This document shows positions 47,954 through 57,113 of a stretch of 64,000 nt of DNA, piece by piece (the first letter of the stretch is position 1; each line of letters opens with the position of its first letter). The DNA is taken from the NCBI GenBank assembly GCA_963829965.1, contig CAWHLK010000032.1:225782-289781 (forward strand), in the 5' to 3' direction. Origin of the DNA: DASXZH01 sp963829965 (GTDB lineage: Bacteria; Armatimonadota; Fimbriimonadia; Fimbriimonadales; Fimbriimonadaceae). The notes beneath the pieces were generated by a model that had not been told where the DNA came from, searched no databases, and was given only the letters and a program-made list of their open reading frames with translations. A program made the translations under genes and the position numbers.

Positions 47954-49372
47954 ATGGCAAGTGACAACTTCGACGCTGATATCGTGGTGATTGGCTCCGG
48001 CCCCGGCGGCTATGTGGCCGCCATCCGCGCAGCTCAGCTGGGCGCGAAAGTCGTATGCGTCGAAAAGGAATATTTGGGCGGTACGTGCCTGAACGTGGGA
48101 TGTATTCCCAGCAAAGCGCTGATTGCCTCAGTGGAGCGGTTGAACCAAGTCAAGCATGCCAAGGCCCTGGGCGTGAAGGTCGAGGGCGAAGCGACGATGG
48201 ACTTCGAGGAGTTCACCAAGCGCAAGGACAAGATCGTTCTCACCCAACGCGGCGGAGTGGGGTTTCTGTTCAAGAAGAACGGCGTGCGCCACGTGGAAGG
48301 GTTTGCGTCTTTTGTGGACGCCCATACCATTGAAGTCACCAAGGATGATAAGAAAGAGACCATCCGAGCCAAGAACTTTGTCTTGGCGATGGGATCTTCC
48401 GTGATTCATCTGGGCATCCCGGGTCTAGAAGGCGGCGCGAACGAGAACGTCTGGACCTCGGACGACGCGGTGGTGATGCCGCGAATACCCAAATCGATCC
48501 TCATCCTCGGCGGCGGTGCCGTAGGTGTTGAGTTTGGTTACGTTTTTAATGGCCTCGGTTCGGACACCACGGTGATCGAAATGATGCCCACGCTCATCCC
48601 ATTGATGGACCAGGATTTGGGAACAGAGCTCGGCAAACTGCTCGGTCGCCAGGGAATAAAGGTCCGGACTGGGGCCACCCTGGAAAAAGCGGAGAAGACC
48701 AAAGACGGTTGGAAGTGTCACGTCAAGAAGGGCACGGAAACCGAAGTTGTGGAAGTTGAAGTCGTGTTGCTGGGCGTTGGAAGAAAGGCCAACACGGACG
48801 GCATGAATCTCGAAAAGATCGGCGTAAAGCTGCATCGGCGCGGAGTTGAACTGGCGGACGATACCATGGTCACCCACGTTCCCAACATCTACGCCATCGG
48901 CGACGTTACCGGCCGCATCCAACTCGCCCACGTTGCTTCCATGGAAGGCATTTTCGCGGTGACCAATATTATCAAGGGCGAGCAGCGAAAAGTGGATTAT
49001 AAGGCGGTTCCCAACTGCGTCTACACGATCCCCGAGGTTTCCTCAGTGGGTCTCACCCAAAGCGAAGCAGAAGCTCAGGGTTACGACGTGATGATCGGCA
49101 AAGCGAACTTCCGGCCGTTCGGCAAGCCGATGGCCATTGCCGAGCAGGACGGCTTTGTGAAGATCGTTGCAGAGAAGAAATACGGCGAGATCTTGGGCAT
49201 TCACATGATCGGCCCCCACGTGACCGATTTAATAGCCGCCGGCGTAGCGGCGATCAAGCTGGAAGCGACCGTGGACATCATGGCGGAAACCATTCACGCC
49301 CATCCCACCATGTCCGAGGTCATGCTTGAGGCGTATGAAGATGCGCTGGGGCATGCGATCCACAAAGCCTAG
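47954..49372 (+). CDS. lpdA: dihydrolipoamide dehydrogenase
   Basis: This FAD flavoprotein, the E3 subunit of 2-oxoacid dehydrogenase complexes, reoxidises dihydrolipoamide with NAD. Visible are the FAD loop VVIGSGPGGYVAAIRAAQLG, the redox disulfide GGTCLNVGCIPSKAL, the NAD loop SILILGGGAVGVEFGYVFNG, the second FAD motif YAIGDVTGRIQLAHVAS and the active-site HAHPTMSE at the C-terminus. Starting at ATG 47954, with GAGGAG about 12 bases upstream, gives the usual 472 residues. An in-frame ATG at 47813 would add a proline-rich 47-residue leader, perhaps a remnant lipoyl-domain linker. Confidence 0.92.
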   Translation: MASDNFDADIVVIGSGPGGYVAAIRAAQLGAKVVCVEKEYLGGTCLNVGCIPSKALIASVERLNQVKHAKALGVKVEGEATMDFEEFTKRKDKIVLTQRGGVGFLFKKNGVRHVEGFASFVDAHTIEVTKDDKKETIRAKNFVLAMGSSVIHLGIPGLEGGANENVWTSDDAVVMPRIPKSILILGGGAVGVEFGYVFNGLGSDTTVIEMMPTLIPLMDQDLGTELGKLLGRQGIKVRTGATLEKAEKTKDGWKCHVKKGTETEVVEVEVVLLGVGRKANTDGMNLEKIGVKLHRRGVELADDTMVTHVPNIYAIGDVTGRIQLAHVASMEGIFAVTNIIKGEQRKVDYKAVPNCVYTIPEVSSVGLTQSEAEAQGYDVMIGKANFRPFGKPMAIAEQDGFVKIVAEKKYGEILGIHMIGPHVTDLIAAGVAAIKLEATVDIMAETIHAHPTMSEVMLEAYEDALGHAIHKA

Positions 49373-49374
49373 AC

Positions 49375-49462
49375 AAGCTTGAGTTTTGAGTGTTAGGTTT
49401 GAGTGTTGAGATCGGCATTTCCTAATACCGCAACACCCGAGACTCAACACTTTCCTCAAGCT
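49375..49462. repeat. inverted and direct GAGTGTT-type repeats between convergent genes
   Basis: The segment holds GAGTTTT, two copies of TTTGAGTGTT/TTGAGTGTT and then, after a spacer, CTCAACACT and CCTCAAG in inverse orientation. It can fold into a long imperfect hairpin between the convergent lpd and kinase genes. The heptamer style resembles the tract at 47.3-47.5 kb. It probably doubles as a terminator. Confidence 0.5.
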
Positions 49463-51648
49463 GCATCGCGAACCCAGGTCTTATCCAGCATCTGAAAGAG
49501 AATCTCGCCGTTAATGGGTTTGGGAATGTAATCGTCCATTCCCGCATCCAGGCAGCGGTCCATATCGCCTTCCATCGCGCTCGCCGTGAGAGCGATGATC
49601 CGAACGCTTTTCAGCCACTCTTCCTCGGAAGCGCGCATTCGCCGGGTTGTTCCGAAGCCGTCAATGCCTGGCATAAGGCAATCCATAAAAATGACGTCGT
49701 ATTTGTTGCTCCGAACAAGGTTTAGGGCTTCCATGCCGCTGGAAACAACGTCCACGGTGCAGCCCATTCGGGTGAGCAGGCGCTCTGCCACGGCTTGATT
49801 GACCTCGTTGTCCTCTACCACCAGCACGGCTTGCGGGATTTCAAGCTGGCGAGGCTGGCTCGAACTTCTTGTGTTTGAGTAGAGCTTTTGCAGCCCTTCC
49901 AAAACAGAATCGCCGCTTTGGACTGCCTGGCCAAGCTGGAGCTCAAACCAGAACTGGCTTCCTTCGCCGATCTTGCTCTTAACCTGAAGATTTCCGCCCA
50001 TCATTTGAACGAGCTGTTTGGAAATCGTGAGCCCCAGGCCGGTGCCCCCGTAAAGGCGGGTCGTAGAGCCATCTACCTGCGTGAACATGCTGAAAATGGC
50101 TTCCAAGCGCTCCTCAGGGATGCCGATGCCTGTATCCGTTACCGAGAATCGAACGCGCGCGATGCGGTCTTCCTCATGAATGCGATCGACGGAGACCAAA
50201 ACGCTGCCCTTGTCCGTAAACTTCACCGCGTTGGTGATGAGATTCAAAAGAACCTGCCGAATCCGTGTGGGATCACCCATCACGATGTCTACTTCGTCGG
50301 CCTTGACCACAATCTCGATGCCCTTTCGCAACGCTTGGGCTCTAAGCACGCTGGCCGCTTCGTCCGCAACCAAGGCAGGGTTGAAGCTGATGTTCTCGAT
50401 GATCAGGTGGCCGGATTCGATCTTCGAGAAGTCGAGGATGTCGTTCAAAATGGTCATGAGCGACGTGCCGCAAGTATGGATCGTCTCGACGTACTCCTCT
50501 TGCGTGTCCGTTAAGTCTGTATCAAAGAGAAGGTCGGCCATGCCTAGAACCCCGTTCATCGGCGTACGGATCTCATGGCTCATGTTGGCGAGAAACTCGG
50601 ATTTTAGCCGAGAAAGTTCGAACGCGCTGTCCCGTGCTTTTTCAATTGCCCGTTGCGCTTCGTAAGCGAGGGTTACGTCATGCCAGACCAGAACCTGGCC
50701 CTGAACCGCCTCGTCCTCAAACAAAGAGCGGCAAGAAACCTTGAACTCTCGGCTCTCGCCGTCAAAATCAAGAATAACCTCCGCGTCGCCTTCGCCTCTT
50801 CGAACCAAATCTAGAAGCGGAGCATCGTCCAAGCAGGGGTTCAACAGTTCCTGGAACACTTTGGGTACAAACCCGAAAAAACGATCTGCCTGCTGGCTCA
50901 CGTAGGCCAAGTTGCCTTCACGGTCCAGTACCATGACTACGGCGTTAACATTCCCAATAAGCACGCCAAGCCTTCGTTCACTCATCTCAATGGTGCGCGT
51001 CTGAGCATTTTGAGCTGCAGCACTTTCTCTGGAGCGGGTCAGTTTTTTGCCGACAAGCACAACCGCCGTGAACAAGGCGAGAAGCACCGCCAAGGTTCCT
51101 ATTGCCGCTTCTTGACGGGCTTTTTCCGCCTCCGCACCAAAGCTGTCCCGTAGCAAATCCAAGAGGGTTTGTAGCTCTGCCGCTAAGGGCACAACCGTTG
51201 CATCGTCAAATGAGTGGGCGGAGCGGATGTTTCCCGAGGCATACAACCGATGGAGCTTCACGATAGAGGCGGTATAGATATCCGCGGACGTCCATAGCCA
51301 CGGCCGGGTTTTAGCCACGATTCCAACATGGCAAAGAGCCAGCGCATCTCTACGAATATTGATAATCAGGCCGTCAAGCGAGGCGCCATGGAGTTGCTTT
51401 CCATGGCGTATGTCTGGTTCCCCTATCACGGATCCTGTGGTTCGCCACTCGTTGTCGATAATGGAGATTTTTGAGGCGTTCGATTTGAGTCGCTCGACTC
51501 TTACCTGGGCTTCTTGTAGGTTATTTGAATAGTCCTGGAGTGCCTGAATGGAAAACCAGCAGGTCAAGAGTGTGATAAGTCCGATCGGTAGGACAACTCG
51601 CCAGTCGGCCCAAATGACACCGGCGGACCTCTTCCTAGGAAGCCTCAT
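49456..51648 (-). CDS. hybrid sensor histidine kinase/response regulator
   Basis: The 730-residue kinase has two membrane helices (about residues 18-37 and 172-194) flanking a periplasmic sensor. A PAS domain (GVLIGNVNAVVMVLDREGNL) follows, then HisKA with the phospho-His in NMSHEIRTPMNGVLGMADLL. The HATPase shows LLNLITNAVKFTD, VTDTGIGIPEERLEAIFSMF and YGGTGLGLTISKQL. The C-terminal receiver has its phospho-Asp in VIFMDCLMPGIDG. It senses an unknown envelope signal and passes phosphate internally. No response regulator or Hpt gene is beside it, so the output partner lies elsewhere. Confidence 0.93.
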   Translation of the reverse strand: MRLPRKRSAGVIWADWRVVLPIGLITLLTCWFSIQALQDYSNNLQEAQVRVERLKSNASKISIIDNEWRTTGSVIGEPDIRHGKQLHGASLDGLIINIRRDALALCHVGIVAKTRPWLWTSADIYTASIVKLHRLYASGNIRSAHSFDDATVVPLAAELQTLLDLLRDSFGAEAEKARQEAAIGTLAVLLALFTAVVLVGKKLTRSRESAAAQNAQTRTIEMSERRLGVLIGNVNAVVMVLDREGNLAYVSQQADRFFGFVPKVFQELLNPCLDDAPLLDLVRRGEGDAEVILDFDGESREFKVSCRSLFEDEAVQGQVLVWHDVTLAYEAQRAIEKARDSAFELSRLKSEFLANMSHEIRTPMNGVLGMADLLFDTDLTDTQEEYVETIHTCGTSLMTILNDILDFSKIESGHLIIENISFNPALVADEAASVLRAQALRKGIEIVVKADEVDIVMGDPTRIRQVLLNLITNAVKFTDKGSVLVSVDRIHEEDRIARVRFSVTDTGIGIPEERLEAIFSMFTQVDGSTTRLYGGTGLGLTISKQLVQMMGGNLQVKSKIGEGSQFWFELQLGQAVQSGDSVLEGLQKLYSNTRSSSQPRQLEIPQAVLVVEDNEVNQAVAERLLTRMGCTVDVVSSGMEALNLVRSNKYDVIFMDCLMPGIDGFGTTRRMRASEEEWLKSVRIIALTASAMEGDMDRCLDAGMDDYIPKPINGEILFQMLDKTWVRDAA

Positions 51649-51806
51649 AGTTTAAGATTTCGGGAATTTTGCCGGGACTGCTCAGGTTCAGGCAGGGTAG
51701 GAATGCACGAATATTGCTAGGAGACGGTAACAGGTTAGGCGTGAAAAGGGGATGTGATCCCGGCGGATGGTCCCGAGGGTAGGAAGTATGAAAAATCAAG
51801 ATCCTA
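51649..51806. other. 158-bp gap, nothing clear
   Basis: This gap lies between two minus-strand genes. I see no hairpin with a T-run, no RNA gene and no obvious promoter consensus in it. Confidence 0.5.
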
Positions 51807-54089
51807 CTATGGTTTTGTGGGGCCTGTTGGGGTTGTAGTCGTCACACTTTCTGACCCGCTCTTCAGCGCGTCTTCGGCCTTTTTGATCGCATCCTTGAAA
51901 TCTTGCGGAGCATTTTCCCAAGTGTAGGTTTCGTCGCCCATCGGAATTGCGTCGGAATACGTGAACGTAGCGTGTCTCTTACCAAGCGTGATATTGAATG
52001 TCAAGGTCACATTTTGGACCACCCGAAAGGTCTTGGGCAAAGGCTGCTGCAGTTCGTCCGGAAGACCGTTGCTTGCTCCTTTTGGCTGCTTCATCCATGC
52101 AATCGTGTCTGGGGATAGAACCGTGTCTTCCGCTCCCTGGTCCGCACTTTTCGCACCAACTTCGGAGGTTTCCCTCATTTCCACCACCCCATCTTGAGGA
52201 ATGCCATTGGGGAAATTTTCGGTGGGCTCGCTGAACATGCTTCGGACGGAAGCCATCACAGTGTCCGGGTCAAACGCGGGGGCGGGGTGAGCCGGTTCGG
52301 AGCCGTCTTGAGCAGGGGGTGTTGGGATCATCGGCTCGATATCGGGCATGAAAGCCATCGGGTTTCCGGAATAAACGAAGTCTGCCAGCGCATGGGCAAA
52401 CGTTGGGCTCAGGTCCGCCACATGGAGCTTTTCGCCATTCCTTAGCTTTTCGCGGTTTGTTTCATCGATGGCCGCATACAACTCGCAGGTCACCTTGTTC
52501 GAAGTGCCGAACATGCCGGCTTGAAGCTGAAGATCGCAGGCAGAGAGGTACCGGTCGATGATTGTGTCGTTGTCGTTCGGGTGAACCAGGTAGTACGCGC
52601 CTAGGGAATCAAAAGCACTGGCTTTGGACGTATCCAGCGAAGTCAGCAGCCTGGCAAGCTCCTTTCGGTCGACCCGATGGTGCAGCAGGGCGTCGGGGTT
52701 GAGAGCCGAAATCTGAATCCAATTCGGCCCGCGCACAATGCCAAGATCCGGAGCAAGATTCAAATCGTTTTCAACTGCTGAAGCGCTCGTGCCGTCACCC
52801 TGAAAAATATCAAGCTCCGAATCGGGGATCATGGCCACCATTGACGAAGATTGGTGCTCGGCGAGGCCGTTCACCAGTTCCGAGACATCCCAGCTTAAAG
52901 GATCGTGCTTATCTGGACGCAGCATGTCGGCTCGCATGCCGGGCGGAATCTTGAAAGACCTGTTGAAAAGCATGGCGCCGAATCCGCCTGCCATATGACG
53001 CACGGCCTTTATGGCTTGCCGCGGCATTCCGGTCATACCTACGCTTTCCTGCGCGCCTTGGAAGGCCCTGGATTCCGGCGTGAGGGGAATCTGGAACTTG
53101 TCACTTTCTGCCGATTGAGCGCCGGGTTTCATAAGCTTGATCAGATCTCCGGGGTCTGTTAGGTCGATACCATTCGGGTCTAGGATGCCTGGCGTTGTAT
53201 CGCCGAGCTTGCCTTGAGCATCAAGGACGTCGAGCGTTGCGGTTAGAGTGCCTCCGTCGTTTTTAATGGAGAGATCAATCTTGCCGATACTGTCCGGTCC
53301 TTTCAAAAAGCTGCTCATGAAGGAGTCCATAACCTCTGGATCGGCCATGCCTGTCGGACCCAGCGCGCCAAGGGCCTGGGGGTCGAGTTGCACTTTTGGA
53401 AGTGAGGAAACAACCTGGTTCCAAACCTTCTCGTCTTGGACGTATTGGGTTATCACGGGCGAGCTCGAATCCAAAGCCACTTGAAGCCGGTTTGCATTCG
53501 TGGAGTACACGACTCGGTCGCCGTCTTCGATGTTGGCAAGCGCGTCTGGACCGATGGCTTCAAGAATGCCCATAACCGCCCGCTGATTCGGAAGGCTGGT
53601 TGGCGGGGCGAAATCCGCAGCGTTGGTGACGATGTCCGGGCCTTTCATCTGGCTGACTTTCTGCATCATGTTGTGTGCGAAATCCAAGAAAGTGTGAGCA
53701 GATTGAGCTGTAAATGGACCTTCTTTGGCGTACTTCTTAAGCTTCTTATCGAGAGCATCTGCGTAGGTCTTCGCCAGCTTGTCGTGCCAAGCCTTTCGCG
53801 CGTCCTGAACCGCGTCGTTATCGATGACGAGCGCTTTGAATCCCTCTTTGGACACCCACTTGCCGTAGCAGACCTTGGCGATTCTGCTGAGCAGCTCACT
53901 TGAGTGAGCGCCCTTGACATCGATGATGATGGGCTGATTCACGAGAATCTCATCCACTTGATATTTCTCGTGCGTCTGGGTTGAAATCTCCCCGAGCACC
54001 GCTCCCAGTGGTTTGGCAACCGTCGAGTACGTGATCGTTTGATCCTGGCCCAGGACGATCGCCGCCGAAACGATGGTGAACAATAGCAT
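51807..54089 (-). CDS. large secreted protein with an STN-like N-terminal domain
   Basis: The 760-residue protein has a short signal sequence (LLFTIVSAAIVLGQDQ). A domain like secretin/TonB STN domains comes next: ITYSTVAKPLGAVLGEISTQ, QPIIIDVKGAHSSELLSRIA. The long remainder is of no recognised family and contains repeated hydrophobic and Pro or Asp-rich blocks. The C-terminus is Thr and Pro-rich (TTTTPTGPTKP). There is no barrel end, so it is not a secretin or a TonB receptor. TACAGT six bases before the ATG supports the start. It probably works in the periplasm; the function is unknown. Confidence 0.65.
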   Translation of the reverse strand: MLLFTIVSAAIVLGQDQTITYSTVAKPLGAVLGEISTQTHEKYQVDEILVNQPIIIDVKGAHSSELLSRIAKVCYGKWVSKEGFKALVIDNDAVQDARKAWHDKLAKTYADALDKKLKKYAKEGPFTAQSAHTFLDFAHNMMQKVSQMKGPDIVTNAADFAPPTSLPNQRAVMGILEAIGPDALANIEDGDRVVYSTNANRLQVALDSSSPVITQYVQDEKVWNQVVSSLPKVQLDPQALGALGPTGMADPEVMDSFMSSFLKGPDSIGKIDLSIKNDGGTLTATLDVLDAQGKLGDTTPGILDPNGIDLTDPGDLIKLMKPGAQSAESDKFQIPLTPESRAFQGAQESVGMTGMPRQAIKAVRHMAGGFGAMLFNRSFKIPPGMRADMLRPDKHDPLSWDVSELVNGLAEHQSSSMVAMIPDSELDIFQGDGTSASAVENDLNLAPDLGIVRGPNWIQISALNPDALLHHRVDRKELARLLTSLDTSKASAFDSLGAYYLVHPNDNDTIIDRYLSACDLQLQAGMFGTSNKVTCELYAAIDETNREKLRNGEKLHVADLSPTFAHALADFVYSGNPMAFMPDIEPMIPTPPAQDGSEPAHPAPAFDPDTVMASVRSMFSEPTENFPNGIPQDGVVEMRETSEVGAKSADQGAEDTVLSPDTIAWMKQPKGASNGLPDELQQPLPKTFRVVQNVTLTFNITLGKRHATFTYSDAIPMGDETYTWENAPQDFKDAIKKAEDALKSGSESVTTTTPTGPTKP

Positions 54090-54095
54090 TGATCT

Positions 54096-54101
54096 ACTGT
54101 A
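54096..54101 (-). promoter_or_regulatory. TACAGT -10 element, six bases before ATG 54089
   Basis: On the minus strand TACAGT is followed by AGATCA and the ATG of the STN-like gene. Confidence 0.5.
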
Positions 54102-54133
54102 TCACCGTTTCCAAGCGCAGTAGGGTTGCATTA

Positions 54134-54902
54134 CTATTTCAATGCTTTCTTGAAAGAAGACAAGGCGATGCCAACCATCACGATGAACATGATCACGGCG
54201 ACTATAAAGCCTTTCCAAATCGCGGAATCGCCCCAGCCATAGAGCACCATGCCTCGGACCCCTTCGATGACGTAGGTGATAGGGTTATAGGTCGCCATCG
54301 TGGCCATTGCGGGCGGCAGCAGTTGCTTGGGCGCTTGGGAAGTCGTGATGTAAAGGAATGGGAAGGCCAGCACGAAAAGCGACTGCACCAACCGCGCGTT
54401 TTGCGTTCGAAGGGCGAAGGTGATCCCTAGGCAGCTCCATGCCATTGCGAAGATCATTAGCATCGCAAAGGTTGCTAAAACCCCGAGGAAACCGGTATTA
54501 AACCGCACGCCAACTGCATAGAGGAGAACGATCACCAGTCCGCCTTGGAGAAATGCCTGAACGGCTACTTCGGTGAGCTTGCCGAGCAGGACTGTGAGAC
54601 GGTTGATGGGCAGAATGATGAGCTTCTTAAAATAGCCGCTCGAGATGTCCTGCACGAGCTCGATCCCCGCATTGCCGGCCGAGAAGAAGATCGCCGTGAA
54701 AATGGCTACTGGAGCAATGAAGTCTTTGTAGGAAACGTGTGGAAATCCCTTGACTTTGGCGAAGGCGGACAGCGAAGCCGAGTTCACAACAAAGAAAAAA
54801 ATCGGAATAAACAGGGAAGGGATGAGGGCCAAGAGTGGGCGCCGAAATTTGCTTCGTGTTTCGAATCGAGAGGTAATACCAGTCCGAGAAGAATGTGCTC
54901 AT
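54134..54902 (-). CDS. ABC-2 type transporter permease, frameshifted
   Basis: The true start is ATG 54902 (MSTFFSDWYYLSIRNTKQ), one base after the stop of the ATPase gene. One extra base at 54846-54851 breaks the frame; correction gives FRRPLLALIPSLFIPIFFFV and six membrane helices. The family pattern VQDISSGYFKKLIILPINRL and a C-terminal ITYVIEGVRGMVLYGWGDSA are present, both characteristic of ABC-2 (DrrB/NodJ-like) exporters. Together with the adjacent ATPase it forms an efflux or lipid/polysaccharide exporter in the inner membrane. Corrected length is about 256 residues. Confidence 0.87.
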
Positions 54903-54903
54903 G

Positions 54904-55707
54904 TTAGCCTCCCATCCTGGACCGCGCGTAAGGGTCGGACGCGTTGAGATTCACTTCTTCCTCCGCGAGGCTGCTGCCGGTCGTTTTAAGGAAGACTTCC
55001 TCCAGGGTTTTCGCCTGGTGTTCGGCGAGAAGTTCGGGAACCGTGCCCTCGGTAACGATCTGCCCCTTGTCCATGATCGCAATTCGGTCGCAGAGTGCCT
55101 CTGCTTCCTCCATGAAGTGCGTGGTGAGAAAGATGGTCATTCCGTTCTTGTTGAGCTCTCTCAAGTGTCCCCAGATGAGTTGGCGCGCATGGGGATCGAG
55201 TCCTTGGGTGGGTTCATCCAGGAAAAGGATCCTGGGCTCATGGATAAGCGAAAGTGCGAGATCAAAGCGCCTTCTCATACCGCCGGAATAGGTGGAGGTG
55301 TACCGGTCGGCGACTTTCTCCAGCTCCACCAGCTTGAGCAGCTTGGTGATTTGCTCATCAATCCTGGCTTTGGGCAGGTGGTAAAGCCGACCATGAAGTT
55401 GAAGCATTTCGCGCGCGGTCGCAGTTTCATCGAGCCCCACTTCCTGCATAGCGAAGCCCACGCGTTTGTAGACTTCGTTGGGGTTTTTTGAGACGTCGAA
55501 CCCATCGATAATAACCGTTCCGGAGGTCTTGTGGACGAGATGGACGAGCATGTTCATGGTCGTTGATTTGCCCGCGCCGTTGGGGCCAAGAAATCCGAAA
55601 AACTCGGCTTCTTTGACGTGAAACGTCACCCCTCGAACCGCTTCCACTCCGCCGGCATAGGTCTTCCTCAGGTCTTTGACCTCAATGATCGCGCGCTTTT
55701 CTTCCAT
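54904..55707 (-). CDS. ABC transporter ATP-binding protein (DrrA-type)
   Basis: The 267-residue ATPase has Walker A FLGPNGAGKSTTMNML, the Q-loop in VGFAMQEVGLDET, signature TYSGGMRRRFDLALS, Walker B RILFLDEPTQGLDPHARQ and the H-loop in TIFLTTHFMEEAEAL. The C-terminal extension is typical of DrrA-type drug-exporter subunits. AGGGAG precedes the ATG by three bases. It is tightly linked to the permease downstream and to kynureninase upstream, and probably powers export of a small hydrophobic molecule. Confidence 0.93.
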   Translation of the reverse strand: MEEKRAIIEVKDLRKTYAGGVEAVRGVTFHVKEAEFFGFLGPNGAGKSTTMNMLVHLVHKTSGTVIIDGFDVSKNPNEVYKRVGFAMQEVGLDETATAREMLQLHGRLYHLPKARIDEQITKLLKLVELEKVADRYTSTYSGGMRRRFDLALSLIHEPRILFLDEPTQGLDPHARQLIWGHLRELNKNGMTIFLTTHFMEEAEALCDRIAIMDKGQIVTEGTVPELLAEHQAKTLEEVFLKTTGSSLAEEEVNLNASDPYARSRMGG

Positions 55708-57068
55708 ACACTCCCTTGCTTCAGGTTCTTACGATTTTTGTTGCGATTGATTGCGTGATGGGAGTTAGTCGTGCGGAACCACGAGATTTCGACCTGCGAT
55801 CTTAAGTGACAGCCGGTTTTTCTGAAATTGAAGTTCTCGTAGATTCTGTTCTTGAGAACTTGCTCAAGTCTGGCCACGCCCTCTTCAATCTCCTGAAAGC
55901 TAGTGTACAGAGGCGAGACACCGAAGCGAAGATTATCGGGCGCGCGGAAATCGGGGACAACGTTCATTTCTTCAATTAGGGCCTTGTCGATGCGGAGGGA
56001 TTCTGGGTGGCCGAAGGAAACGTGCGAGCCTCTGATGCTTGGGTCTCTCGGCGAGTTAAGGCTGACACCTAGGGGCTCGAGTTTTGACTTCCAAAGCGAG
56101 ATTAGGAACTCGGTTTGGCGGACGGATTTTGCTCGTATCCTGGCCATCCCAGCTTCAAGGACCAAGTCCACACCGGGTTCGATGCAGGCGAGGGAAAGGA
56201 TGGGCGGAGTGCCGGCCAAGAACTTCTTGATGCCTTCGCGGGGTTCATAGGCGAGATCGAAAGCAAACGGGTCCCGCTGGCCGAACCAGCCCCAAATGGG
56301 GCTGTCCAAATCGTCTTGCAGCTCCCGCCGAACATAGAGAAATGCCGGCGCGCCCGGGCCACCGTTCAGATACTTGTAGGTGCAGCCGACGGCCATATCG
56401 GCGCCGCTTTCTCTTAGGTTTACAGGCACTGCGCCCACGGAGTGGCTGAGGTCCCATAGAGCCGGGATCTGGTTTTGGTGCGCCAAGGCCGTAATTGCCG
56501 CCATATCGTAAACGAAGCCGCTTTTGAAGGAGGTGTGGGACAGCGTGAGGAGGGCGGTTTGCTCGGCCAGTCCTTCCGCTATTTCCTCTTGACCCATGCT
56601 TTGTTGGTCGGCGGACATGACCACGTTCATGCTGCCGTACGTTCCGAGAGCGCTGCTGATGGCATAAAGATCAGAGGGGAAGTTGAGATCGTCCGTAACC
56701 ACGTCCGTACGCCCGGGTTGAAGCTGGATCGAGGCAGAGACCAGCTTGTAAAGGTTCACGGTCGTGGAATCGGAGACGATAACCTCGTCCGCTTCCCCAC
56801 CGATGACTTGGGCGATTTTGGCGCCGATTCGTTCCGGCAAGCCGTACCATTTTGACCAACCCCGCACCAGGTCCTTGCCCCAGCCTTGTTCCGACTCTTG
56901 TTTGAGGAGGGCTTGGGTTGCCTTGGGCATGCGTCCGAGGGAATTCCCATCGAGGTAGACGAGGTTGGGATCGTCGATGACGAAGCGGTCGCGAAAGTGA
57001 GCGAGTTCGTCCTGGGCGTCAAGCTGAGAAGCGATCACTGAACATTGTGGACGCATTTGGGTGCGCAA
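55668..57068 (-). CDS. kynU: kynureninase, with a probable C-terminal frameshift
   Basis: This PLP enzyme cleaves kynurenine or 3-hydroxykynurenine to anthranilates and alanine in tryptophan breakdown. Diagnostic segments are VYLDGNSLGRMPKATQALL, WSKWYGLPERIGAKIAQVIG, DDLNFPSDLYAISSALG, ALWDLSHSVGAVPVNL and the PLP lysine in GCTYKYLNGGPGAPAFLYV. The visible frame extends 40 bases into the ABC gene with an unnatural basic tail. One missing T at 55825-55827 would give FQKNRLSLKIAGRNLVVPHD and a stop at 55765-55767, a normal length near 430. Other kynurenine-pathway genes are absent nearby. Confidence 0.9.
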   Translation of the reverse strand: MRTQMRPQCSVIASQLDAQDELAHFRDRFVIDDPNLVYLDGNSLGRMPKATQALLKQESEQGWGKDLVRGWSKWYGLPERIGAKIAQVIGGEADEVIVSDSTTVNLYKLVSASIQLQPGRTDVVTDDLNFPSDLYAISSALGTYGSMNVVMSADQQSMGQEEIAEGLAEQTALLTLSHTSFKSGFVYDMAAITALAHQNQIPALWDLSHSVGAVPVNLRESGADMAVGCTYKYLNGGPGAPAFLYVRRELQDDLDSPIWGWFGQRDPFAFDLAYEPREGIKKFLAGTPPILSLACIEPGVDLVLEAGMARIRAKSVRQTEFLISLWKSKLEPLGVSLNSPRDPSIRGSHVSFGHPESLRIDKALIEEMNVVPDFRAPDNLRFGVSPLYTSFQEIEEGVARLEQVLKNRIYENFNFRKTGCHLRSQVEISWFRTTNSHHAINRNKNRKNLKQGSVWKKSARSLRSKT

Positions 57069-57113
57069 TTGGCATGTGTAAGCCGGTTATTGAATGAACG
57101 CAAACAGACAAAG

